DNA of 7,711 bases from an uncultured Methylotenera sp. Its GTDB lineage: Bacteria > Pseudomonadota > Gammaproteobacteria > Burkholderiales > Methylophilaceae. Position numbers and translations under genes: made by a program. Below are positions 1 through 6,128 of the stretch, one piece after another. The stretch covers positions 1-7,711 of the forward strand of contig NZ_CAMLGS010000059.1 in the NCBI RefSeq assembly GCF_946479685.1. The letters are read 5' to 3'. The notes under the pieces are model-generated. The model saw only the letters and a program-made list of their open reading frames with translations. It was not told the origin of the DNA and searched no databases. How positions within the stretch are numbered: the stretch's first letter is position 1; every line of letters starts with the position of its first letter.

Positions 1-82
1 CGAGTACTGCGCTACCGCAGCCGCCCAATACTAACCAGAAGGTGCCGATTAGCTCGGCAAGGGCACGTTTTGATAATGACAT
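1..82 (-). CDS. aqpZ: Aquaporin Z-type water channel, N-terminal fragment (cut by window edge)
   Basis: The minus strand from the ATG at 82-80 reads 27 codons into the window edge. The translation begins MSLSKRALAELIGTFWLV and continues LGGCGSAVL, which matches the start of bacterial aquaporin Z, whose first transmembrane helix carries the hallmark GTFWLVxGGCGSAVL. AqpZ is a tetrameric inner-membrane water channel of the MIP family. The two NPA pore motifs lie outside the window, so selectivity (water versus glycerol) cannot be read directly; the first helix is of the AqpZ type. A good ribosome-binding site, GGAG, sits 5 nt upstream of the ATG (at 88-91 on the plus strand), supporting this start. 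The gene is divergent from the RNA methyltransferase, with 140 bp between the starts. Confidence 0.85.
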   Translation of the reverse strand, partial: MSLSKRALAELIGTFWLVLGGCGSAVL

Positions 83-222
83 AATTACTCCAATCTTATA
101 GTGATTATTAAAATCTACATGGACTGCGTTTATATCAATTGCATCGCTAATTTACTGCAATCATGATGTGACTACAAGCAAGTTTGGGTTAAACTACCCC
201 TTTAATTACACACCATCGTTAT
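83..222. promoter_or_regulatory. Divergent promoter region between aqpZ and the RNA methyltransferase gene
   Basis: This 140-bp region must drive both flanking genes. For the plus-strand gene, TGTGAC (167-172) and TAAACT (190-195) lie 17 bp apart and make a moderate sigma-70 candidate, with a start expected near 202. For aqpZ, the minus strand has TATAAA at 134-129 as a possible -10, but no good -35 at normal spacing. A 6-bp inverted repeat, ATTGCA (138-143) and TGCAAT (156-161) with a 12-bp spacer, lies between the two and could be an operator. All of this is pattern matching by eye. Confidence 0.3.
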
Positions 223-1011
223 ATGTCCTTTAAGCACATCATCTCTCGCGACAACCCAGTTTTTAAGCAGCTTAAAAAGTTTGCAGATAATGCGCGTGAA
301 CGTAGAACAGAGGGTAAAACGCTCTTGGATGGCGTGCATCTGATTGAGTCTTACTTGGATACCTTTGGCGAGCCGGATCTAATCATTATTCCAGAAGGTA
401 AAAGCAGTATAGAAGCCACTGGCCTGATACAGAATTTGGCAGATATTCCAACCATTATGCTGCCAACCTTAATGTTTGCAGAGCTGACACCGGTGGCAAG
501 TGCCACTGGCATTTTAGCGCTGGTGAAAATCCCGCAACTACCAGTACCAGAGCAGCCGTCATTTGTACTGATGCTGGAAGATATACAAGACCCGGGTAAT
601 ATCGGCAGTATGTTGCGCACAGCAGCGGCATCCGGTGTGGACGTGGTCTATTTAAGTACTAGCTGTACCGATGCATGGTCGCCGAAAGCACTGCGTGGCG
701 GGCAGGGCGCACAGTTTGTATTGCCAATTGTAGAACGTGTGGATTTAATTAAAGCATTGCAGGAGTTTGACGGTAATAGCTACGCTACCGCTATGCAAGG
801 TGAGTCTTTGTATGCACAAAACTTATCTGCTCCAACTGCGTTTGTGATTGGTAATGAAGGGGCTGGCCTGCGTAAGCAAACCATGGCGGCCGCAACTAAA
901 TCCATCACTATCCCGATGGCAAGTACGGAGCTGGGTTCGGTAGAATCCCTCAATGCGGGTGCTGCCGCGGCGGTGTGTTTATTTGAGCGCATGCGTCAAG
1001 CATCGTTGTAG
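223..1011 (+). CDS. TrmH/SpoU-family RNA 2'-O-ribose methyltransferase
   Basis: This 262-residue protein has the two-part layout of the SpoU (TrmH) class of S-adenosylmethionine-dependent RNA 2'-O-methyltransferases. An N-terminal RNA substrate-binding domain (about 1-105) contains the typical RRTEGKTLLDGVHLIESYL stretch at 27-45. The C-terminal knotted catalytic domain (about 113-258) carries all three family motifs: LEDIQDPGNIGSMLRTA at 118-134 (motif 1, with catalytic-type Asn126 and Arg132), IGNEGAGL at 209-216 (motif 2), and IPM followed by SVESLNAGAAAAV up to 251 (motif 3, forming the cofactor knot). The closest named relatives methylate 23S rRNA (RlmB, TsnR types) or tRNA, but the target position cannot be read from sequence. 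The ATG at 223 has no clear Shine-Dalgarno; homologous domain length supports it. The pilin gene follows 81 nt later on the same strand. Confidence 0.93.
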   Translation: MSFKHIISRDNPVFKQLKKFADNARERRTEGKTLLDGVHLIESYLDTFGEPDLIIIPEGKSSIEATGLIQNLADIPTIMLPTLMFAELTPVASATGILALVKIPQLPVPEQPSFVLMLEDIQDPGNIGSMLRTAAASGVDVVYLSTSCTDAWSPKALRGGQGAQFVLPIVERVDLIKALQEFDGNSYATAMQGESLYAQNLSAPTAFVIGNEGAGLRKQTMAAATKSITIPMASTELGSVESLNAGAAAAVCLFERMRQASL

Positions 1012-1078
1012 TGAGTTTTGATAAGCAAGCTAGAAAGTAAATCTCAAAAGTAAACCCAGTAACTCAATCTGGAAAAAC

Positions 1079-1083
1079 AAGGA
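1079..1083 (+). promoter_or_regulatory. Ribosome-binding site of the pilin gene
   Basis: AAGGA lies 9 nt before the ATG at 1093. It matters because the predicted prepilin leader is unusually long: no ATG, GTG or TTG occurs in frame between this ATG and the cleavage motif (only a CTG four codons before it), so the site supports 1093 as the true start. Confidence 0.6.
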
Positions 1084-1092
1084 TAGCTAACG

Positions 1093-1632
1093 ATGCGCCG
1101 ATACCCAGTCACTGAATCTCCAACAGCTAACAATCAAATAGCTAGTCATGCTGCTCTGGCCACGCAGCGTGGTTTTAGCTTGATTGAAATGATGGCAATC
1201 GTTGTGATTATGGGTATTTTGGCTATGGTGGCGATTCCGTCTAGCATGGGCAAAATTATTAAAGAGCAAATTACTGCAGCATTGCCGCTGGCAGATGTTG
1301 CCAAGGCACCTATTGCCGCTGCATGGTCGCTCTCTCAGGTGATGTTGGCTGATAATGCAGCAGCTGATTTACCGAGCAGCAATAAAGTGGTGAGCAACTT
1401 TATCTCTGACACGAAAATTGAGAATGGGGCGATTCATATGACTTTTGGCAATAAAGCGCACCCTAAAATTAAAGACAAAATATTAAGCTTGAGACCTGCG
1501 GTGATTGAAGAGTCTAAAGTTGTCCCAGTGGCATGGGTGTGTGGAAATGCAAAAGCCCCGGACAATATGACGGTAAAGGGTGAGAACCGAACTAATATAC
1601 CGGATGAGTATTTGCCGCGTTTATGCCGGTAG
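1093..1632 (+). CDS. PilA-like type IV pilin (prepilin)
   Basis: The 179-residue product has a class III signal. The prepilin peptidase site is QRG|FSLIE, with cleavage after Gly27, N-methylated Phe28 as mature residue 1 and the conserved Glu at mature position 5 (residue 32). The hydrophobic helix (28-50) ends with Pro at mature position 22 (residue 49), as in true type IVa pilins. The C-terminal half resembles the Pilin family: a WVC at 148-150 and a terminal YLPRLCR (173-179) put Cys150 and Cys178 in place for the D-region disulphide, and PilA proteins commonly end in a YLP-x-x-CR form. The mature length, 152 residues, is normal for a major or minor type IVa pilin. The 27-residue leader is longer than the usual 5-10. 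It would be processed by PilD and assembled into a pilus that PilT/PilU retract; pilU lies nearby on the opposite strand. It stands alone, not within a minor-pilin cluster. Confidence 0.88.
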   Translation: MRRYPVTESPTANNQIASHAALATQRGFSLIEMMAIVVIMGILAMVAIPSSMGKIIKEQITAALPLADVAKAPIAAAWSLSQVMLADNAAADLPSSNKVVSNFISDTKIENGAIHMTFGNKAHPKIKDKILSLRPAVIEESKVVPVAWVCGNAKAPDNMTVKGENRTNIPDEYLPRLCR

Positions 1633-1801
1633 TGTGACCTTAGCCCGCGCCATCAAAGATGCGTGATGCAGCTGGGACTTAAGTTCAAATAAAGCTTGAG
1701 TTATGAGTAGCTGAGCTGCTTGCTCAGAGAGGAGTGCGGTAGCATTAGCTACCGCGTATATCTGGTTTAAATTTAATGCACTAACTTAATGCACTTTAGG
1801 T
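1633..1801. other. Convergent intergenic region between the pilin gene and hslO, with hairpins
   Basis: No gene is visible in these 169 bp, where plus-strand pilin transcription meets minus-strand hslO transcription. Three potential stem-loops are present: ACTTAAG (1677-1683) with CTTGAGT (1695-1701, one G-U pair), CTGAGC (1711-1716) with GCTCAG (1722-1727), and a strong one at 1736-1755 listed separately. None has a T-run, so termination here would not follow the classic intrinsic model. The end of the region holds a 10-bp repeat, also listed separately. Confidence 0.6.
1736..1755. terminator. Perfect 8-bp hairpin between convergent genes, possible bidirectional terminator
   Basis: GCGGTAGC (1736-1743), loop ATTA (1744-1747) and GCTACCGC (1748-1755) form a perfect GC-rich stem. 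It lies 104 nt after the pilin stop and 47 nt after the hslO stop. No T-run follows on either strand; on the minus strand a pyrimidine-rich stretch follows instead. The convergent position suggests a transcription end or RNA-stabilising hairpin, but this is inference. Confidence 0.4.
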
Positions 1802-1811
1802 TTAATGCACT
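1773..1811. repeat. Three direct copies of a 10-bp sequence at the hslO 3' end
   Basis: TTAATGCACT occurs at 1773-1782, 1786-1795 and 1802-1811. The third copy contains the hslO stop codon and the last codons (minus strand GTG CAT TAA). The start-to-start distances are 13 and 16 bp, so the copies are in different frames and are not coding repeats. Each copy read on the minus strand recreates the last hslO codons followed by TAA. Confidence 0.75.
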
Positions 1812-2713
1812 TCTGGGTGCGCTTTGGTTGCAACATCACTCACCATTAGCTGCGTGGCATCTACTTTATCAAAGCTATAGTGCGCATTACAGAAATCGCA
1901 GTTCACTTCAATCTTACCTTGCTCTTCAATAATGCTGGTGATTTCATCGTTGCCTAGCATGCGTAACATCCCTGAAACGCTCTCACGTGAGCAGCTGCAG
2001 TAAAACTTAGTGTTACTTGCCTCAAATAAGCGCACGTCTTCTTCATGGAACAAGCGCGTGAGGATGGTTTCTGTCGGCAGGTTAAGTAGTTCGTCGTCTG
2101 TAATGGTGTCCGCTAAATGCCCGATACGGTTCCATGCGTCTAAGTCCTGAGCGCTGAGGTCTTCAGTTTTAGTGACTTGGTTCATGGTGTCCGGCAGCTT
2201 TTGCAGCAACATACCTGCTGCGGCGTTGCCGTCGCAGTGTAGCCAAATCTTGGTGTCAATCTGTTCTGAGCGCAGCATGTAGTTTTCTAAAATGGTGCTG
2301 ATGCTGTCGCCTTCGAGTGCCACAATACCCTGATACGCCTGACGGCCGTCTTTAGGGTCTAGCGTGATCATAAACTGCCCTTGCGACATCAGGTCAAACA
2401 AGCTTTGTTCGTCAGATACTTCGCCTTTCCACTTGGCGGTGGCACGGATGCCAAACTCTGAGTTGCACTCTACGACCAACAGCTTTAATGCGCCCTTGCT
2501 TTGAATTTGCAGCACAAGCGAGCCGCTCATTTTAAGGGTGGCGGTTAGCAGTGCACTGGCTGCCATTAACTCGCCCAGTGCGCGTTTTAGGCCAGCAGGC
2601 AGGTGCTGTTTATTCAGCGCTAGCTGCAGTGTGCTGGTGAGGTTGACCAGATTGCCGCGTATCGGCGTGTTTTCAAAAACAAAACGTTGTAGGGTGTCAG
2701 GTAATTTATTCAT
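1802..2713 (-). CDS. hslO: Redox-regulated chaperone Hsp33
   Basis: The product, 303 residues, is close to the roughly 290 of E. coli Hsp33. Hsp33 is a cytoplasmic holdase activated by oxidation: zinc bound by four cysteines is lost, disulphides form, and the C-terminal region unfolds to bind clients. Those four cysteines are present as CSC at 239-241 and CDFC at 272-275, spaced as in the family. The N-terminal substrate-binding core (about 8-180) has the expected start (LQRFVFENTPIRG at 8-20) and the LxGDSISTILENYMLRSEQ region around 133-151. The motif EASNTKFYCSCS leads into the redox switch. It is the last gene of the minus-strand run, 94 nt after gluQ. The upstream sequence has no clear Shine-Dalgarno, and a possible promoter overlaps the start (see 2720-2746). 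Confidence 0.95.
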   Translation of the reverse strand: MNKLPDTLQRFVFENTPIRGNLVNLTSTLQLALNKQHLPAGLKRALGELMAASALLTATLKMSGSLVLQIQSKGALKLLVVECNSEFGIRATAKWKGEVSDEQSLFDLMSQGQFMITLDPKDGRQAYQGIVALEGDSISTILENYMLRSEQIDTKIWLHCDGNAAAGMLLQKLPDTMNQVTKTEDLSAQDLDAWNRIGHLADTITDDELLNLPTETILTRLFHEEDVRLFEASNTKFYCSCSRESVSGMLRMLGNDEITSIIEEQGKIEVNCDFCNAHYSFDKVDATQLMVSDVATKAHPEVH

Positions 2714-2719
2714 CCCGAC

Positions 2720-2746
2720 ATTTTAACATTAGCATGCAGCATTCAA
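2720..2746 (-). promoter_or_regulatory. Candidate hslO promoter close to the start codon
   Basis: On the minus strand, TTGAAT (2746-2741) and TAAAAT (2725-2720) are 15 bp apart, and the -10 is preceded by TG in the extended -10 position. The spacing is short, but the -10 matches the consensus at five of six bases. The projected start falls at or next to the hslO ATG (2713), so the transcript would have almost no leader, which agrees with the missing ribosome-binding site. Evidence is by eye only. Confidence 0.3.
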
Positions 2747-2807
2747 AAATGTTTGCATGGAGTTTTTGATGTTGACGATGGTTGGTTGTTAACGTGAAGC
2801 GTGAGGG

Positions 2808-3701
2808 TTAACTGGCAATGATAATCTGTCTGGTTTGCGCTACTGCCGAGATGCTCCAATGCTCTAGCGCCCACTGCCATATTGTATTTAATGGTGCTGT
2901 GCTGATGTCGGCAGGGGGCTGCTGCCCTAAAAAGCATAAGGCATCATGGAGTAGCTGGCTGGCAGCGCTGACTTCTATGGGTTTTGCCAGTGTCTGTTTG
3001 CTGAGCTTTTCACTGTTGGCATTGGCTGCAACCGGTACGTGGGCATATTGTGGGGTAGAAAAATCTAATTGTTGCTGCAGGTATATCTGGCGCGGGGTGG
3101 AATCTAGCAAATCTGCACCGCGCACGATATGTGTGATGCCTTGTGCAGCATCATCTACCACGACTGCCAGCTGATAAGCAAATAAGCCATCGGCGCGCTT
3201 TAAGATAAAGTCGCCGACATCATGGCCTATATTTTGTTGTATAAGCTGTTGAATGTCATCATGAAAGCTAATTTTTGCATTGTGGGTTTTGATGCGCCAG
3301 GCAATCGGGGTGTTTGGCTTAATCGGGTGGTGCAGGCAGGTTTTTGGATAGATGCGTCCATCAACGCCAAAGCTTGTGCTGGAGTCGGCAATTTCCTTGC
3401 GGGTGCAAGTGCATGGGTAAATCAGCTGTTTGCGATTGAGTTGCTCAAGTGCATCGTCATATAGCTCGCTTCTCTGGCTTTGGTAAACGACGGTTTCATC
3501 CCACTCAAATCCATATGCTTCCAGCTGATGCAAAATGGTAGTTGCCGCCCCTTTGATTTCGCGCGGTTTGTCTAAGTCTTCCATGCGTACTAACCACTTG
3601 CCTTTGTGGACTTTGGCCTCACAAAAGCTGGCCACAGCCGCTACCAGCGAGCCAAAATGCAAGGGGCCCGTGGGCGAGGGGGCAAAGCGGCCGACGTACA
3701 T
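2808..3701 (-). CDS. gluQ: Glutamyl-queuosine tRNA(Asp) synthetase (GluQ-RS)
   Basis: This 297-residue protein is a paralogue of the catalytic half of glutamyl-tRNA synthetase. GluQ-RS activates glutamate with ATP and attaches it to the queuosine at position 34 of tRNA-Asp, without an anticodon-binding domain. Visible features: the N-terminal GRFAPSPTGPLHFGSL (4-19) with the HFGS form of the HIGH motif at 15-18; MEDLDKPRE (40-48) of the glutamate/ATP site; a zinc-binding set made of Cys97 and Cys99 with Tyr118 and Cys122, typical of GluQ-RS; RGADLLDSTPRQIYLQ (194-209); and KLSKQ at 232-236 in place of KMSKS. The protein ends about where the anticodon-binding domain would begin, which rules out GltX. 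The gene follows the DUF3301 gene by 11 nt with no clear ribosome-binding site, suggesting translational coupling. Confidence 0.95.
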   Translation of the reverse strand: MYVGRFAPSPTGPLHFGSLVAAVASFCEAKVHKGKWLVRMEDLDKPREIKGAATTILHQLEAYGFEWDETVVYQSQRSELYDDALEQLNRKQLIYPCTCTRKEIADSSTSFGVDGRIYPKTCLHHPIKPNTPIAWRIKTHNAKISFHDDIQQLIQQNIGHDVGDFILKRADGLFAYQLAVVVDDAAQGITHIVRGADLLDSTPRQIYLQQQLDFSTPQYAHVPVAANANSEKLSKQTLAKPIEVSAASQLLHDALCFLGQQPPADISTAPLNTIWQWALEHWSISAVAQTRQIIIAS

Positions 3702-3712
3702 GTTAGTAAAAA

Positions 3713-4024
3713 CTAATTAACAGGTTGCAGGTATGGTGGAATATGCCAATAACCTAGCTGGTTACCTAATAGCATCAGGTGACAATGCAGGCGGTCATTG
3801 CCGCTGGCGCTAACATCAAACTCGTAAGTGCGTAAAAACTGTACACGGCCACGGCGATTACGCCCCAGCCATATTCTGCTGCAGGCAACGGATTCATCCA
3901 GCAACTGTAGGTTGAATCTTTCTGAAAGCTCTCGCCCCAGTAAAATTGCGCGTTCACGTTTGTTTAAGCTGTCTATCCAAAACCAGCCGATAGCTAGCAG
4001 GATAATAATCAAAAGTAATTCCAT
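3713..4024 (-). CDS. DUF3301 family small membrane-anchored protein
   Basis: The 103-residue product has one N-terminal transmembrane segment (about 2-17, LLLIIILLAIGWFWI) followed by DSLNKRERA, then a basic soluble domain. The pattern W-x-W-x-DSL-x-x-RE-x-A near the membrane, LLDESVA (41-47), an RR/RGR stretch (57-60) followed by RTYEFD (65-70), and a late LLG (85-87) match DUF3301, a proteobacterial family of unknown function. The soluble part should face the cytoplasm given the positive residues just after the helix, though topology was not computed. It lies between pilU (16 nt gap) and gluQ (11 nt gap), so the three are probably cotranscribed. The ribosome-binding site is weak. The context does not reveal its role. 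Confidence 0.82.
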   Translation of the reverse strand: MELLLIIILLAIGWFWIDSLNKRERAILLGRELSERFNLQLLDESVACSRIWLGRNRRGRVQFLRTYEFDVSASGNDRLHCHLMLLGNQLGYWHIPPYLQPVN

Positions 4025-4040
4025 TAATACGTACTCATTT

Positions 4041-5210
4041 TTATGTAGGGTCTAGTTCGGATTCGTCAGGCTCATCCTCATGTAACGATAGGTTATCAAA
4101 GCTGGATGAGGCCTTCGTTTTGCCAGCGTTTTTACCATGTAATTTAAAGCGTAAGCGCAACTCGTTGATGGAGTCTGCATTACGCAGTGCATCATCTTCA
4201 GTGATGCGGCCTTCTTCGCATAAATTAAAGAGGGCTTGGTCAAATGTTTGCATGCCAAGCTCGGTAGATTTCGCCATCACCTCTTTAATCATGTTGGTTT
4301 CACCTTTGAGTATCAGGTCTGAAATCAGTGGTGAATTAAGCAGGATTTCGATTGCGGCACAGCGGCCGCCACCGGTTCTGGAAACCAGGCGTTGTGAGAT
4401 AAACGCTTTCAGGTTAAGCGATAAATCCATGTGTAACTGTGCGTGACGCTCTTCGGGGAAGAAGTTAATAATGCGGTCAATCGCCTGGTTGGCGCTATTT
4501 GCGTGCAGGGTGGCCATGCATAGGTGGCCGGTCTCTGCAAATGCTAGCGCAAACTCCATGGTTTCTCTATCGCGGATTTCGCCAATTAAAATCACATCAG
4601 GTGCTTGGCGCAACGTGTTTTTAAGCGCGTTAAACCATCCGTTGGTATCCCTGCCTACTTCGCGGTGCGTGACTAAACAGTTTTTACTTTGATGCACATA
4701 CTCTACCGGGTCTTCTACGGTAATGATGTGCCCAAACGTGTTCTCATTGCGGTAATCAATCAGTGCCGCTAGCGTGGTTGATTTACCTGAGCCGGTGCCA
4801 CCGACTAAAATCACCAAGCCACGCTTGGTGAGCATTACATCTTGCAGGGTGTCCGGGAGGCCTAAGTCGTCAAATTTAGGAATCTCGGTGGTGATAGTGC
4901 GCAACACCATGCCGACTTTTTCTTGCTGTACAAAGACATTCACGCGGAAGCGGCCGATATTTTTAGGCCATATCGCAAAATTACATTCTTTCTCGGTTGC
5001 AAACTCGTTGCGCTGCTTTTCGTTCATCAGCGCCTCGGCAAAGGCTTTGGTGTGCTCGCCGGTCAGTTTCTGCTGGGTGACCGGAGTCATCTTGCCATCA
5101 ATTTTCATAGCGGGAGGAAAATCTGCCGAAATGAATAAATCGGAGGCTTTTTTATCCAGCATGCCCCGCAAAAGATTATGCATGTAATTAAGTGCTTGTT
5201 CGTTCGTCAT
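4041..5210 (-). CDS. pilU: Type IV pilus retraction-associated ATPase PilU
   Basis: This 389-residue hexameric secretion ATPase of the PilT/VirB11 group acts at the cytoplasmic base of the type IV pilus and assists PilT-driven retraction. The N-terminal PAS-like domain begins with LLRGMLDKKASDLFISADFPP (13-33). The RecA core has Walker A GGTGSGKST (137-145), the Asp box HIITVEDPVEYVH (161-173), Walker B DVILIGEIRD (205-214) and the His box ATLHANSANQA (233-243). PilU rather than PilT is indicated by ECNFAI (75-80) followed by IGRFRVNVF, KNTLRQAPDVILIGEIRD, and STELGMQTFDQAL (315-327) where PilT differs. A charged tail (about 357-389), ending DEPDESELDPT, extends past the core. AAGG 8 nt upstream of the ATG supports the start. 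No pilT is adjacent: the upstream neighbour is divergent. It heads the tight pilU-DUF3301-gluQ run. Confidence 0.95.
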   Translation of the reverse strand: MTNEQALNYMHNLLRGMLDKKASDLFISADFPPAMKIDGKMTPVTQQKLTGEHTKAFAEALMNEKQRNEFATEKECNFAIWPKNIGRFRVNVFVQQEKVGMVLRTITTEIPKFDDLGLPDTLQDVMLTKRGLVILVGGTGSGKSTTLAALIDYRNENTFGHIITVEDPVEYVHQSKNCLVTHREVGRDTNGWFNALKNTLRQAPDVILIGEIRDRETMEFALAFAETGHLCMATLHANSANQAIDRIINFFPEERHAQLHMDLSLNLKAFISQRLVSRTGGGRCAAIEILLNSPLISDLILKGETNMIKEVMAKSTELGMQTFDQALFNLCEEGRITEDDALRNADSINELRLRFKLHGKNAGKTKASSSFDNLSLHEDEPDESELDPT

Positions 5211-5377
5211 TCAAGAAACCTTATCTATTGGGGTTACAATATGGCACGAGTTAATCCATAATTAACAAGTTGTCACTTTCAAGCTCGCTGTCGGCAATTG
5301 TACTTAATTTAATTGTAAGCGAACATTCGCATCACCAGCTATTGTTTCATAGGATTATTGATAAGAGACATCACCGC
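5211..5377. promoter_or_regulatory. Divergent promoter region between pilU and the duplicated-domain protein gene
   Basis: This 167-bp region must start transcription in both directions. It holds two neat inverted repeats: GTTAAT (5250-5255), CCATA, ATTAAC (5261-5266), and GCGAA (5319-5323), CA, TTCGC (5326-5330). Either could be an operator. No -35/-10 pair with good match and spacing was found with confidence on either strand. An open frame from a TTG at 5270 reaches the downstream gene but gives a low-complexity leader unlike a protein start. Confidence 0.35.
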
Positions 5378-6052
5378 ATGAATGAAATACGTGAAAAAGA
5401 AGCCATTGATGCTTATCTGAAGTTGCTACAGGCGAAGGGGGCTAACAGCAACGTACTGCATAAACGTTCCTTGTTTATCAATCTGCTAGCCGGGAAACTT
5501 GTTGGGCTAGTGCCTAGTGGCGAAGTCTATCGCGACATCATTGAGAACATTATGGACTCGATGCCGGTAGATGCCTGGCACGATAGCCTGACTGCCGCGC
5601 GAGAGTTTTACCCATTCTGGATGCAAGACTTTAAAGCCATTGCTGCTTTAAACATTAACCCAGGCTTTGATGTTAAGCCTATTGATTGGCGACCGGTACA
5701 GGCAACGCTTAAGTTATTGTCAGATAGCTTAGAGACCGAAAAGTTTGAGGCCGCCGAGAATTGGCCTTTAAAAGCCTATACACAAGCGTTGCGCTTTGAA
5801 GGTGCCGAGCAGGCATTGGTTGATACGCGCGTGAAATTAGCCAAAATTATATTGATTCGTTTGCGGACGGCGCCAGATAAAGACAGCAAGGCGTATCGCG
5901 CCGCAGTTGACCTAACCTTGCCATTATTTAGCATCAAACATAGCCGGCGTTTGTTTTTAGTCGTGGTGCGTGAGTTTTATCACTTCTGGTCTGGTAATCC
6001 GGATGCTGCCAGCATGGTGCTTAAAGAAGGTGCCGGCAACGCATTAATCTAG
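5378..6052 (+). CDS. Unrecognised protein with two copies of a helical repeat
   Basis: I do not recognise the family of this 224-residue protein. It has no signal peptide, no convincing membrane span and no cysteines, so it is probably cytoplasmic and largely helical. The striking feature is internal duplication: AYLKLLQAKGA (12-22) aligns with AYTQALRFEGA (133-143), Arg30 with Arg151, VYRD (50-53) with AYRA (172-175), and REFYPFW (75-81) with REFYHFW (198-204). The offset stays at 121-123 residues, so there are two units of about 70 residues with a linker (about 82-132). The ATG at 5378 was chosen over an in-frame TTG at 5270 because the added segment is serine/histidine-rich and looks non-coding; the ribosome-binding site is weak in both cases. 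It is divergent from pilU and ends 180 nt before the ammonium transporter. A link to pili or to nitrogen is not shown. Confidence 0.75.
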   Translation: MNEIREKEAIDAYLKLLQAKGANSNVLHKRSLFINLLAGKLVGLVPSGEVYRDIIENIMDSMPVDAWHDSLTAAREFYPFWMQDFKAIAALNINPGFDVKPIDWRPVQATLKLLSDSLETEKFEAAENWPLKAYTQALRFEGAEQALVDTRVKLAKIILIRLRTAPDKDSKAYRAAVDLTLPLFSIKHSRRLFLVVVREFYHFWSGNPDAASMVLKEGAGNALI

Positions 6053-6080
6053 CTTTTTAAAAGCACTCCCAAAATCACTC

Positions 6081-6097
6081 TGCACATGTTTAGTGCA
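6081..6097. promoter_or_regulatory. NtrC-type binding site 1 upstream of the ammonium transporter
   Basis: TGCAC, 7 bp, GTGCA forms a perfect dyad with the GCAC-N7-GTGC core of enterobacterial NtrC sites. Its centre (6089) lies about 116 bp upstream of the start predicted for the sigma-54 promoter, a normal enhancer distance. Confidence 0.72.
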
Positions 6098-6109
6098 ATG
6101 CACCATGTG

Positions 6110-6128
6110 TTGCACAAACTTAGTGCAA
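6110..6128. promoter_or_regulatory. NtrC-type binding site 2 upstream of the ammonium transporter
   Basis: TTGCAC, 7 bp, GTGCAA is a second perfect dyad with the same GCAC-N7-GTGC core and 6-bp arms. Its centre (6119) is exactly 30 bp from site 1, about three helical turns, so two NtrC dimers would sit on the same DNA face. Including flanks, 6081-6099 and 6111-6129 match at 16 of 19 positions. Confidence 0.75.

Noticed and set aside
2818..3464. Open frames on the plus strand opposite gluQ (118 and 80 codons)
   Set aside because: Antisense shadows of a well-conserved gene; their hydrophobic or cysteine-rich look follows from the reverse complement of gluQ codons.
4120..5187. Several open frames on the plus strand opposite pilU (up to 137 codons)
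   Set aside because: They are antisense shadows of pilU, have no recognisable domains or ribosome-binding sites, and pilU is intact with all its motifs.
5319..5330. GCGAACATTCGC as a LexA (SOS) box
   Set aside because: It resembles half of the Gram-positive GAAC/GTTC box by chance but does not fit it, and is not the CTGT-N8-ACAG form usual in betaproteobacteria.
5270..5377. N-terminal extension of the duplicated-domain protein from a TTG start
   Set aside because: The extra 36 residues are serine/histidine-rich and unlike a folded start, no ribosome-binding site precedes the TTG, and the segment overlaps palindromes in the promoter region; the ATG at 5378 is more likely.
6052..6064. GCTTT-TTA-AAAGC hairpin right after the duplicated-domain gene as a terminator
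   Set aside because: Only a 5-bp AT-rich stem with a 3-nt loop and no T-run after it; too weak to call.
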